From positions 1 through 21,932 of the IMG/VR virus record IMGVR_UViG_3300037189_005924: 21,932 nt of DNA. One strand, written 5' to 3'. Below, piece after piece: positions 1-7,403 of the stretch (position 1 is its first letter; the number at the start of each line of letters is the position of its first letter). A model generated the notes under the pieces. It was not told where the DNA came from and did no database searches. It saw nothing but the letters and a program-made list of their open reading frames with translations. Position numbers and translations under genes: made by a program. This DNA comes from a virus.

Positions 1-477
1 CCACCAACTGCCAACATTTAATTTTTTTCTTGAAATTGTATCGCTGTGTTTAGTATATTCCGGTATTCTGTTGTAAGATAACCATTTTTGCATACGAAGT
101 CCAAAAACTTCTTGTTTGCTTCTTTGCTGAACCATTAAATAATCAACCTCTGATTTGCTTACACTTTCAGCATTTTCAGCAGTATGCTTATAAACACCAC
201 CATTTGATATTTGATAAGCTAAAACCAAAAGAACATTTTTAGCAGTTGCACGAATTAAAAAGTCAACTATAAAATCATTGTATAAAGTTAAATAATTATC
301 AGCTAAATTGTCATTCTCAAAATCGGTGCAAATCTTATCGTATAAAACTTGACCTATTAAAGGCTCTAAATCTGTTATTTGCGCATCCTCAATGCAAGGC
401 ACTATTTTATCAAAGTCAATGTTGCCATTTAAAGGCGTTTTTGCGACTACTTGCTGCGGTGTTATTAATAGTATCAT
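1..477 (-). CDS. Probable head-tail connector protein (partial, 3' end outside window)
   Basis: This minus-strand reading frame starts at ATG 477-475 (MILLITPQQVV...) and stays open for all 159 codons to the window edge, so its C-terminus is missing. It begins 8 bases after the portal stop, which puts it in the same operon directly behind the portal, the usual place of a head-tail connector. The protein is mostly helical: an acidic N-terminal stretch with DFDKIVPCIEDAQ near residues 22-34, then a central helix VDFLIRATAKNVLLVLAY near residues 71-88. This resembles the small connector-type proteins (DUF6712-like) that follow portals in Bacteroidota phages. The gene is certain. The function is inferred from position and general resemblance. 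Confidence 0.62.
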   Translation of the reverse strand, partial: MILLITPQQVVAKTPLNGNIDFDKIVPCIEDAQITDLEPLIGQVLYDKICTDFENDNLADNYLTLYNDFIVDFLIRATAKNVLLVLAYQISNGGVYKHTAENAESVSKSEVDYLMVQQRSKQEVFGLRMQKWLSYNRIPEYTKHSDTISRKKLNVGSWW

Positions 478-485
478 AATTTATT

Positions 486-2138
486 TTATATGTCGTGAGG
501 TGCTATTCCTGCAATTCCACTTGCTCTATCTTTTTTCGCATCGTCAATAGCAATTGGTGATTTAACATCAGGCACTACATCTTTAATTTTATAAGTTAAT
601 TTTTCCCAATAATGTTTACAAGTTCCCCCTGTAAATGTGGCACTTAACAAGCCACCGCCCTTATATTTCCAAATAGAATAAGGATTATTTGGGTTAGGAT
701 GTTTACCGAAACCGGGGTTAACTGTGATATCACCCATGGCCTCAATATCCTCTCTTCTGTAAATCTTATTTGCTCTCATCATATTTTTACAAAATTCTCT
801 TTCAGGTGATGAATTACCTGCGTATCTATAACGAAAAAGATAAAAATCAGTATCATAAATACTTCTTCGATTTGAGTTTGCAGTTCCTGTGCTTGTGGCA
901 AATTTATAAGATAACTTTTCTTCTTCTTCATAGTCAACAGGTTTGCACTCTATTAACTCATAATTCTCTAAATCTTCATCCTCGCCTAATTCAATAAGTT
1001 CAATACCTATTTTTTTTTTTTCTTCTGATAGTTTTACTTCCGTTTCAACTTCAACTTTTTTAGGTCGTAAATTCATAAAATACAACTCCAAAGTAATTTT
1101 ATTTTGACCTAATACGTATTCAAATCCATCGGTTAAAGCGTTTTGCATTGGCGTAATTACATTCAACATTGTTTCGTTAAATGCAGTTTCAATTTCATCC
1201 GCATTACTGCTAAATCCTGTTCCTGATTGTATTCCTAAAATTGCACCGCTTACAACTTTGTGAGCTGTCAATAATTGCTTTCTCGCTTCCTCTGTTAAAA
1301 ATTGATATTGTTGATGCGCATCTGCAATAGCTATCGTTTCAATCGTAGTGGCATTGTCTTTATTTGAGTTAAAGGATAAGATAAACTTATTAGCGTTATT
1401 TGCGCCTGTCCATTTTTTAATAATGTTACGTTCAAATTGCGTTTTAACCTCATCATCAGTAACACCTTCATTTACATTTATTATATGCCCTGCGCTCAAT
1501 CCGTTTTTAATATGGTTCACAGAATAAACAGAAATTTGCTCTTCTAATTCAGCATAATTTAATCCTGAATAATACGATGGCCTTGCAAAATAGAAATCGT
1601 TAATAGAATATTCTTTAATTACAAAGACTGTCTTTTTTTCAGTTGTTCCTTGAACAAATACCGGTATTTGAGTTGGCGGATATTTTCTTGTATCACTCCA
1701 ATCGTAAGAATACCAATAAGAATTTATAACTCCATTTTCGTCAACTTCATTTGGAACTACTTTATTTTTTGGCAAGTGATTTATTTGTGCAATTTCATTT
1801 CCTGTTTTACCTAAAATTATCTCAAAACTACATTCGTGAAATAAGGTATAATCTTTTACTAATTTACGAACTACATCTTTTGTAAATAGTTTGTTAACTT
1901 TAGCCATTTGAATAGCTTGATTAGCCATATAATTTGCAGTTAATCCTTGGCCATAAGTATAAGAATAGTAACTGTCTAAAATTGCGGCATTTGTTGGAGA
2001 ATATTTATAGCGATTAATTACATAATCATAACCCTCATTATTTTTTCCGTTTAATACATAAGTTTTACCGCTTGGCTTGACCTCGTCAAAAATCTGCGTA
2101 TCAAATGCGCTTAAACTTATTGTTCTTAAATCTCCCAT
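486..2138 (-). CDS. Phage portal protein with C-terminal minor-head-like extension
   Basis: A 550-residue protein. Residues 1 to about 360 look like a Bacteroidota phage portal: the dodecameric ring at the capsid vertex through which DNA passes, which also docks terminase and connector. The stretch LTEEARKQLLTAHKVVSGAILG (281-302) followed by SSNADEIETAFNETMLNVITP (310-330) is typical of the clip/stem part of PBSX-type portals. After a charged linker (about 362-410, including three lysines encoded in a 12-A run), residues 428-515 form another unit. It has EREFCKNMM (447-454), an NPGFGKHP segment and GGTCKHYW (504-511), like the Cys/His-containing ends of Mu F/SPP1 gp7-type minor head proteins. 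No separate minor head gene is present in the window, so a fusion is plausible. The ATG overlaps the stop of the 96-residue gene. Confidence 0.82.
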   Translation of the reverse strand: MGDLRTISLSAFDTQIFDEVKPSGKTYVLNGKNNEGYDYVINRYKYSPTNAAILDSYYSYTYGQGLTANYMANQAIQMAKVNKLFTKDVVRKLVKDYTLFHECSFEIILGKTGNEIAQINHLPKNKVVPNEVDENGVINSYWYSYDWSDTRKYPPTQIPVFVQGTTEKKTVFVIKEYSINDFYFARPSYYSGLNYAELEEQISVYSVNHIKNGLSAGHIINVNEGVTDDEVKTQFERNIIKKWTGANNANKFILSFNSNKDNATTIETIAIADAHQQYQFLTEEARKQLLTAHKVVSGAILGIQSGTGFSSNADEIETAFNETMLNVITPMQNALTDGFEYVLGQNKITLELYFMNLRPKKVEVETEVKLSEEKKKIGIELIELGEDEDLENYELIECKPVDYEEEEKLSYKFATSTGTANSNRRSIYDTDFYLFRYRYAGNSSPEREFCKNMMRANKIYRREDIEAMGDITVNPGFGKHPNPNNPYSIWKYKGGGLLSATFTGGTCKHYWEKLTYKIKDVVPDVKSPIAIDDAKKDRASGIAGIAPHDI

Positions 2139-2428
2139 TATTGATTGATTTTATAATTTTGTAAATCTGTTTGATCCGTTGCAAATGCTTTGCCTCGAAA
2201 TAGTGTATTTTCATTATCGTAAACTTCAAATTCAAAAGTGCTTCCTTCGCTTACTGTTTTGTCAAATTCAAAAGTCAAATAACCATAACTATAAACAGCC
2301 GACAAATCCTCAAAAGTTTCTTCTGTGGCTTTGCTTTCATCACGTATTTTTAAAGTAACTAAATTCGCTTCATAACGAGGTATAATAGTTACAGTTTGAG
2401 TTTCTTCTGATGGTCTAAATATTATCAT
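2138..2428 (-). CDS. Hypothetical structural-region protein, 96 aa
   Basis: A small protein rich in predicted beta strands (VTIIPRY, LVTLKIRDES, GYLTFEFD, STFEFEVYDNE), acidic, without membrane segment or signal peptide. I do not recognise the family. It is the first gene after the terminator at 2461-2497, and its stop overlaps the portal ATG, so the two should be translationally coupled. Its start is fixed by the element TCGTTATA ending 5 bases before the ATG, shared with two other late genes. A capsid decoration, spike or head-completion role would fit its place between tube and portal genes, but nothing in the sequence shows this. Confidence 0.75.
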   Translation of the reverse strand: MIIFRPSEETQTVTIIPRYEANLVTLKIRDESKATEETFEDLSAVYSYGYLTFEFDKTVSEGSTFEFEVYDNENTLFRGKAFATDQTDLQNYKINQ

Positions 2429-2441
2429 ACTAATATAACGA
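2429..2441 (-). promoter_or_regulatory. Conserved start-proximal element TCGTTATA, copy 1
   Basis: On the minus strand the bases before the ATG at 2428 read TCGTTATATTAGT. The 8-mer TCGTTATA occupies -13 to -6 and is preceded by a T-run. The same 8-mer at the same distance precedes the genes starting at 5133 and 12960. It may be a late promoter element read by the phage sigma factor, an operator or a translation signal. The sequence does not decide between these. Confidence 0.5.
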
Positions 2442-2460
2442 AAAAAAAATATTTTGATAC

Positions 2461-2497
2461 AAAAAAAAAGTCAGCATAACTTAATACGCTGACTTTT
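2461..2497 (-). terminator. Intrinsic terminator after the tube-type gene
   Basis: Read on the minus strand: a 10-bp perfect stem (AAAAGTCAGC at 2466-2475 pairing with GCTGACTTTT at 2488-2497), a 12-base loop, and an uninterrupted run of T from 2469 to 2461. This is a textbook rho-independent terminator about 20 bases past the stop of the 178-residue gene. It separates the capsid/tube block from the portal block, so the portal genes need read-through or their own promoter. Confidence 0.85.
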
Positions 2498-2516
2498 ACA
2501 TTTATTTTAAAAAAAC

Positions 2517-3053
2517 TTAATCGTTTACATATTGGTCAGAAACCAAAGCAAGTAAAGAAGTTACTGCTGAACTTGATAAAATTGGAGCAGTTTCAGGCTC
2601 TAACGCTTGTAACGTCATTTTCAATCCGTAGAAATCACCTAAAGCACCACCTAATTCTCTTGTTCCTGTTGTTTTATCAGCACCATTTTTCAATCCAATA
2701 GCGTGATAAGTTCCGTTGTTATCTTCCAAAAATATCAACATTCTATCTCTTGAAAGCAATTTAGCTTGATTAACTAAAGCAGCAGTTAAGCCGGTTAACA
2801 TCAAATTTAATTGACTATCATAAAAAATAGTTCCGTTATCTCTTGAAGCTGTTTCAGTTTCAACATAAGTGTTACCTGTATTTTTCAATTCAAATTTAAA
2901 AACTTCATCTAAAGTTCCCAAACCTGTAAGTTCTGAATTAACTACCGTTGCACCAATATCTGAAAATGGAGCAAAAAAGGCATTAACTAAACCACCTGTA
3001 AAATTTTTGCATTCTAAAAGTCTGCCGTTTGTTATAAATTCACACGCTGCCAT
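2517..3053 (-). CDS. Probable tail tube or other abundant structural protein
   Basis: A 178-residue protein with the layout I associate with a common Bacteroidota phage structural family: a short Cys-containing N-terminus (MAACEFITNGRLLECKNF), a GGLVNAFFAPF motif near 20-30, beta-rich middle segments (VFKFELKNTGNTYVE), and ending in SSAVTSLLALVS. The segment MLIFLEDNNGTYHAIGLKNG (104-123) is also characteristic. Such proteins are usually proposed to be the major tail (tube) protein. It follows the capsid gene and is bounded by two hairpins (3072-3094 and 2461-2497), as expected for a highly expressed structural gene. The family recognition is from memory and the tube role is inferred. A head decoration protein is the main alternative. 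Confidence 0.55.
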   Translation of the reverse strand: MAACEFITNGRLLECKNFTGGLVNAFFAPFSDIGATVVNSELTGLGTLDEVFKFELKNTGNTYVETETASRDNGTIFYDSQLNLMLTGLTAALVNQAKLLSRDRMLIFLEDNNGTYHAIGLKNGADKTTGTRELGGALGDFYGLKMTLQALEPETAPILSSSAVTSLLALVSDQYVND

Positions 3054-3071
3054 TATTATAATGTTTTAAAT

Positions 3072-3094
3072 AAGGCGGTATTTTCAACCGCCTT
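3072..3094 (-). terminator. GC-rich hairpin after the major capsid gene (partial terminator)
   Basis: A perfect 8-bp stem, AAGGCGGT (3072-3079) with ACCGCCTT (3087-3094), and a 7-base loop lie in the 49-base gap between the capsid and tube genes. On the minus strand it is followed by TTATTT only, so termination would be leaky. It could lower downstream transcription or protect the 3' end of a capsid mRNA. Confidence 0.6.
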
Positions 3095-3102
3095 GTTATT
3101 TA

Positions 3103-4017
3103 TTAAACTGTGTAAGTTGTGTATAAAACAACTTCTGCACCTCTTACATATTGTACTCCTGCTGTGTAAACCATTTTGTAACGAACTGTTCCGCTCAAAT
3201 CAGTATCATCCATGTCTTTAACACGCACTTCATTATGATCAGAAAGCAAACCTGTTCCAAAATATAAGTTTTTCTTTTGGTAAACTACCATAGTACTTGC
3301 AGGTAAACCATTGATAACTTCTAAAACGTAAGTTCCATAACGTAATTGAAAATCTTCACCACCAAAACCTGCGTTGATACCTGCTCCGATTAATGCTTGT
3401 TGGTAAAACAAAGCCACATCAGCAGAAACTGCAAATACTAAATCTGATTTTCTTCTCAAAGCAACAGGCACAGCAGCCATAGTAGCCTCGATTTTAGAAA
3501 TTACATTTGCTTTTGTAATAGCAACAGGAGATGCTACATCAATTACAGTTGCATCACCTAAAAATGCAGGAATGAATCCATCAAAGTGACCATCGTCAGT
3601 AGCCTCACCAATCCAAATATCTGAATCAGTAGCTTGTGCTGTATCAGCTAAAATTTCAACTAATAATGCAGCTTCCTCATCAACCGGCATATTGTCGTTG
3701 TGAGCAGAGAAACCCATTGAAGCAGTATCCCATACATTTCTGAAATCTTCTTTACAAAGTTCAGCTTCGTTTTTGATTTTCTTTGGCTCTAAAATTACCT
3801 CGTCAAGTGTTACACTTCCCGCAGGAGTGAAACCACAAGAATAATCTGTTCTACCATTACCGTAATCAATTTTACGGATTACTTGTTTTACAGGAATATT
3901 TGGTAAAATTGTTACCAAACCTCTCTGAATAGTGTCTGCTTCTTTAAAAGCTTTCCCTATAATTTCACCTGCCACCGTTCCTGCATAGGAACTGTTTACT
4001 GTTGTTGTTGTTGCCAT
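3103..4017 (-). CDS. Major capsid protein (HK97-fold type)
   Basis: A 304-residue protein of the Bacteroidota phage major capsid type, the subunit of the icosahedral shell. It lies directly downstream of a fused protease/scaffold gene, the standard context for HK97-fold capsid proteins. Visible features are a polar N-terminus (MATTTTVNSSYAG), an E-loop-like segment rich in charged residues around 65-95 (TLDEVILEPKKIKNEAELCKE), a middle region with KANVISKIEATMAAVPVALR (about 168-187), and a beta-rich C-terminal half ending VRGAEVVLYTTYTV. It lacks the long N-terminal delta domain, in keeping with scaffold function being carried by the preceding gene. The start is preceded by a 10-A run, a usual A-rich initiation context for this phylum, 6 bases after the previous stop. 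Confidence 0.85.
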   Translation of the reverse strand: MATTTTVNSSYAGTVAGEIIGKAFKEADTIQRGLVTILPNIPVKQVIRKIDYGNGRTDYSCGFTPAGSVTLDEVILEPKKIKNEAELCKEDFRNVWDTASMGFSAHNDNMPVDEEAALLVEILADTAQATDSDIWIGEATDDGHFDGFIPAFLGDATVIDVASPVAITKANVISKIEATMAAVPVALRRKSDLVFAVSADVALFYQQALIGAGINAGFGGEDFQLRYGTYVLEVINGLPASTMVVYQKKNLYFGTGLLSDHNEVRVKDMDDTDLSGTVRYKMVYTAGVQYVRGAEVVLYTTYTV

Positions 4018-4023
4018 TTTTTT

Positions 4024-5133
4024 TTAGTTTTTATTTTTTAATTCTGTTAATGATAATGCTAAACGCCCTTTTAATGTTTTTGGTTTTTCTGTTGTAACTT
4101 GTAATGGTGCTACTTTTGTTTTTGTTACCGCAGGAGTTTCAGAAAGTTCAACTTTTAAAGTTTCGTTTTCTTTAATTTGCTCCGATAATTTAGTTTCGAT
4201 TGCTGAAAATCTTTGCTCTAAATTCTCATTAAATTTAATAAGCATTGAACTAATAGCATTTTTTAAATCTGAAACCTCATTTGTGTTTACTGATGCAGGA
4301 GCAGCCATTTCTTCAACAGGTGCTTCAACTACTTCTTCTTCTTCTTTTGCTGAAATCTCTGCAATTATGCCAACTTCTGCAACTGAAATTTTAGTTCCAT
4401 CGTTAAGGATGTACTCTCCAATCGGAGCAGGAACATTTCCATCAGGAGTTGCAACTGAAATAGTGCCTCCAATCTCCGGCATTTCAGTTTCTGTTACCAA
4501 TGTTAAACTGCCATCTTCTGTCTTCCATTCGGCCAATTTAACTTGTTTGCATAAAAGAGTCTTAAACTCATTTAGCAAATCATCTTTCATTTGTTTAAAA
4601 TCCATATTTACTTTTGTTAATGTTACTTTTTCGTCAAACATACCTTCTATTGAAAATCCGCTTCCGTTATCTTTACACAATTGCCATTGCTCTTCATCTT
4701 CTATTTTCATAGCCACAACCCAACTGCCAACAGGCGCATCAATTCCGTATAATGCTGTCTTATCTTTTTCTAAATCTTCAACAATCCAACTCTCTACTAT
4801 TGTGCCATTCAAAGTATATTTAGAATGTTCCAAATTTGCATTACTTTGATTGCCTTTTTTAAGATACAATTCCGAGGCACGTTTTATTGTTTCTTTAGAA
4901 AAATAAACATAGTACTCTTCCTTTGTTTTTTCGTCAAATCGATAAATCTTTTTTTCGGGAATCAATGCAACCCCTAATAAAATTTTCTTTTCATTATCGA
5001 TTTTTGCAAATTGTACTTTTTTTTCATCTGCCAAAGCAATAAACTTGCTCTCCATGGCCGGAGATCCAACTACCGAAATGCAGTCAATCCCTTGTATTTC
5101 TTCATCCGATAAAAATAACTCGTATGTTTTCAT
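4024..5133 (-). CDS. XkdF-like capsid maturation protease fused to scaffold domain
   Basis: A 369-residue protein in two parts. Residues 1 to about 170 match the XkdF/Peptidase_S78-like serine protease of phage heads: NANLEHSKY with candidate catalytic His103, VESWIVEDLEKDKT (113-126), GSWVVAMKI, and GFSIEG with candidate nucleophile Ser161. Residues about 175-285 are acidic and low in complexity. Residues about 285-335 form a coiled coil (AISSMLIKFNENLEQRF...), as expected of an internal scaffold that guides capsid assembly and is then cut out. The tail is basic (LKGRLALSLTELKNKN). It lies immediately before the major capsid gene. The start is supported by the TCGTTATA element at the same spacing as in two other late genes. 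Confidence 0.83.
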   Translation of the reverse strand: MKTYELFLSDEEIQGIDCISVVGSPAMESKFIALADEKKVQFAKIDNEKKILLGVALIPEKKIYRFDEKTKEEYYVYFSKETIKRASELYLKKGNQSNANLEHSKYTLNGTIVESWIVEDLEKDKTALYGIDAPVGSWVVAMKIEDEEQWQLCKDNGSGFSIEGMFDEKVTLTKVNMDFKQMKDDLLNEFKTLLCKQVKLAEWKTEDGSLTLVTETEMPEIGGTISVATPDGNVPAPIGEYILNDGTKISVAEVGIIAEISAKEEEEVVEAPVEEMAAPASVNTNEVSDLKNAISSMLIKFNENLEQRFSAIETKLSEQIKENETLKVELSETPAVTKTKVAPLQVTTEKPKTLKGRLALSLTELKNKN

Positions 5134-5146
5134 AACTATATAACGA
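5134..5146 (-). promoter_or_regulatory. Conserved start-proximal element TCGTTATA, copy 2
   Basis: On the minus strand TCGTTATATAGTT directly precedes the protease/scaffold ATG at 5133. The 8-mer is at -13 to -6, as in copies 1 and 3. It is preceded by a long A-run in the 39-base gap after the tape-measure gene. This position could mark the start of a separate head-gene transcript. Confidence 0.5.
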
Positions 5147-5172
5147 TTTTTTTTTTTAGTGATATATTTTTT

Positions 5173-7275
5173 TTATCCAAAAGTTGATGTAGCCACCGCA
5201 TTACGGTCAAGAGATTGCTGTGTGCTTACTTGATTACCCACGACATAAGTTTGTATAGGTCTATTTTGTTGCCCTGCAATTGTTTGACTTAATTGATTGG
5301 TTGAACTTTGACCTACGATATTAAATTGTGGCGGAGCAGGTGAGCTTCCACCACCGCCACCTGAAACAGAAGAACCACTTGAAGCACTACCCACATTTGT
5401 AGACAATATTTTTCGAAGTTGTAAAGCTGCAAACACTCCCGCTAAAGATGCTTGTACAACAGGATATGCAGGGAATCCTACTGTTATTGGTGATTTTTGA
5501 GCAGTTGAGTAAGCATTTTGAACACCCTCGATTCCACTAATTGTAGCCTGTGCAACCGCAACCGCTTTTCCTATTTTAGAACCCTTCCCTGCTATTTCAG
5601 CAACTAAAGACAATCCTTGTTGAGCGAAAGCTAATTTAGCACTTAATAAGGCTTGTTCTTTTTGTTTAGCATCTTCTTTAGCTTTATCGTCAATATCACC
5701 TAAATCCTTTTCAAGTTTCTTTTTTAATTCTGTTTGTAATGCTGCATTTCCTTCTGCCGCTAAATACTCTGCCTCATATTTTTGGGTTAAAACAAGTTTT
5801 TCATACTCGCTTTTTTCCATTGACAATTCTTGTAATCTCAACCACTCAGCATCTTCTTTAGCTATTTTTTGTTGTGCTAATTTTTTGTCTAATTCTAATT
5901 GAAGATTAAAATATTTTTCGTCTAATAATGCTTTTAAATTTGCTTTCTCATTTTTTGTTTTTGCTAATTGATTTATTTCTTCTAAATCACGTTGTTTTTG
6001 TAAGTCAAGTTTTTCTTGTTCTGTAACTGCCGATGCATCTTGATTTGCTTTTAAATAATTAGCATATAAATCATTAAGTTTTTGTAACCTTTCTTCTTCT
6101 ATTTTAGCATTTTCTTCTGCTATTTTAGCAGCATCTTCACCTGCTTTTTTATCAATAGCTTTTTTACTTAATTGATAACCAGCTCTATCATTTAAAAGTT
6201 TATTTATTGTTTCTTGTGATGCTTTTACTGCTGCATCTCCATCTTTTTGTACTTTATCTGGGTCAAATGCTAATTTAGCTATATAGTCTACTGCTTTATC
6301 TCCAAGTTTTTCATCAATATTATATTTAATATCAATGCCCGGAATTTTATTCATTAAATTAATAACTTTATTAATTACAGTTGCATAAGTTTCATAAACA
6401 GTTCTTATTGGTGTAGATATAAATTCAATATAAGATTTTAATAAATCAAAATTTCTTTTAGCACCTTCAACTGCTAATTTTGTATTTAATTTTTGATTTT
6501 CTTGGTTTATTTGATTTGCAGATATTGCTTCGTCAGTTTGTTTAATTTTAATATCTAAAATTTCTTTTTCTGATTTACCTTGAAGTTTTAAAATATTATC
6601 TTGACTATCTATTGCTTTTAACTTTTCATTTTCTTGGTCTACATTTTTTTGAGATAATGCATTTAATTTTTTTTGTTCTACACTTACACCACTAACTGCT
6701 TCTTTTATATCATCCCAATATGCATAAATAGTACCAGCAGCAACAACAAATGCCCCAATACCAGTAGCTATAATTTCAGTTTTAATTCCTTTCAAAGCAT
6801 CTACTGCTACCGCTTTTAATTGCTTAAAGCTATCTCTCGCCTCTCCTAAAGTTTGTAAACCTTGAGCAATAGCCATAGCAGACTGAACTTTTAAAAGTTG
6901 TTTTTCTAAGTCTTTAGATTCAACTCCTACCAAACCCATAGCACCTTGATAAGCTGCAAATCCTCCAGCTACTCCAGATAATGACGCACTTAATGCCTTG
7001 AATTTTGCATCTGGATTAAATGCCTCTGTAAGACTTTTAGCGTCTCCGATTCTGTCTTTTAAATCTGCTGCTCTTTTTGATGCCTCTACTGCCTCTTTTG
7101 AAGTTGCTCCGAACTTATCAGATAAGGCCGCTACTTCAGCTTGTGCCTCACGTAGTTGAGTTTTTAAAGACTTGGCTGCCTCCTCGGTTTTTTTAAAATT
7201 TTGAGTAAAGTTATCTAACCCGCCATTGGCACGTACAACATCAACATCTATTTCAATCGTTTTCTTAATCGCCAT
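5173..7275 (-). CDS. Tape-measure protein
   Basis: A 700-residue protein with the character of a siphovirus tape-measure protein, the rod inside the tail that sets tail length and is ejected with the DNA. The N-terminal region (about 20-85) is helical with heptads (KTEEAAKSLKTQLREAQAE). Residues about 165-190 are hydrophobic (GIGAFVVAAGTIYAYWDDI). A long charged coiled coil covers about 375-555. A hydrophobic segment follows at about 565-630 (GKAVAVAQATISGIEG), then a Gly/Ser-rich linker near 640 and a Gln/Asn-rich end. It is on the small side for this class. It overlaps the start of the upstream 51-residue gene by 28 bases. Confidence 0.8.
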   Translation of the reverse strand: MAIKKTIEIDVDVVRANGGLDNFTQNFKKTEEAAKSLKTQLREAQAEVAALSDKFGATSKEAVEASKRAADLKDRIGDAKSLTEAFNPDAKFKALSASLSGVAGGFAAYQGAMGLVGVESKDLEKQLLKVQSAMAIAQGLQTLGEARDSFKQLKAVAVDALKGIKTEIIATGIGAFVVAAGTIYAYWDDIKEAVSGVSVEQKKLNALSQKNVDQENEKLKAIDSQDNILKLQGKSEKEILDIKIKQTDEAISANQINQENQKLNTKLAVEGAKRNFDLLKSYIEFISTPIRTVYETYATVINKVINLMNKIPGIDIKYNIDEKLGDKAVDYIAKLAFDPDKVQKDGDAAVKASQETINKLLNDRAGYQLSKKAIDKKAGEDAAKIAEENAKIEEERLQKLNDLYANYLKANQDASAVTEQEKLDLQKQRDLEEINQLAKTKNEKANLKALLDEKYFNLQLELDKKLAQQKIAKEDAEWLRLQELSMEKSEYEKLVLTQKYEAEYLAAEGNAALQTELKKKLEKDLGDIDDKAKEDAKQKEQALLSAKLAFAQQGLSLVAEIAGKGSKIGKAVAVAQATISGIEGVQNAYSTAQKSPITVGFPAYPVVQASLAGVFAALQLRKILSTNVGSASSGSSVSGGGGGSSPAPPQFNIVGQSSTNQLSQTIAGQQNRPIQTYVVGNQVSTQQSLDRNAVATSTFG

Positions 7276-7403
7276 CTTTTTACTGTTTTAAATAATTCTT
7301 TATAAGTTCTTGGGTAACGATAAGCACCTTTTGCAAATTCTATATTTTCGCTTCCGTTATAAAAATCCATTGTGTTTAATAATTCTACTAACTTCCCTAT
7401 CAT
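7248..7403 (-). CDS. Small tail-region protein, 51 aa
   Basis: A reading frame starting at ATG 7403-7401, whose first bases form an ATGA overlap with the stop of the 822-residue gene, a classical coupling arrangement. It codes for 51 residues (MIGKLVELLNTMDFYNG... ending WRLRKRLK) and ends with TAG at 7250-7248, inside the start of the tape-measure gene. It fills what would otherwise be the only sizeable gap (124 bases) in the tail gene block. The product is basic at the C-terminus with aromatic residues in the middle (GAYRYPRTYKELF). I do not recognise it. Its place just before the tape-measure gene invites a tail-assembly role, but that is only positional. Confidence 0.6.
   Translation of the reverse strand: MIGKLVELLNTMDFYNGSENIEFAKGAYRYPRTYKELFKTVKRWRLRKRLK

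Noticed and set aside
4283-4849. Long plus-strand open frame (188 codons) opposite the protease/scaffold gene
   Set aside because: It is fully antisense to a well-supported gene. Its Ser/Ile-rich composition is what the reverse of a Glu/Lys-rich coding region gives.
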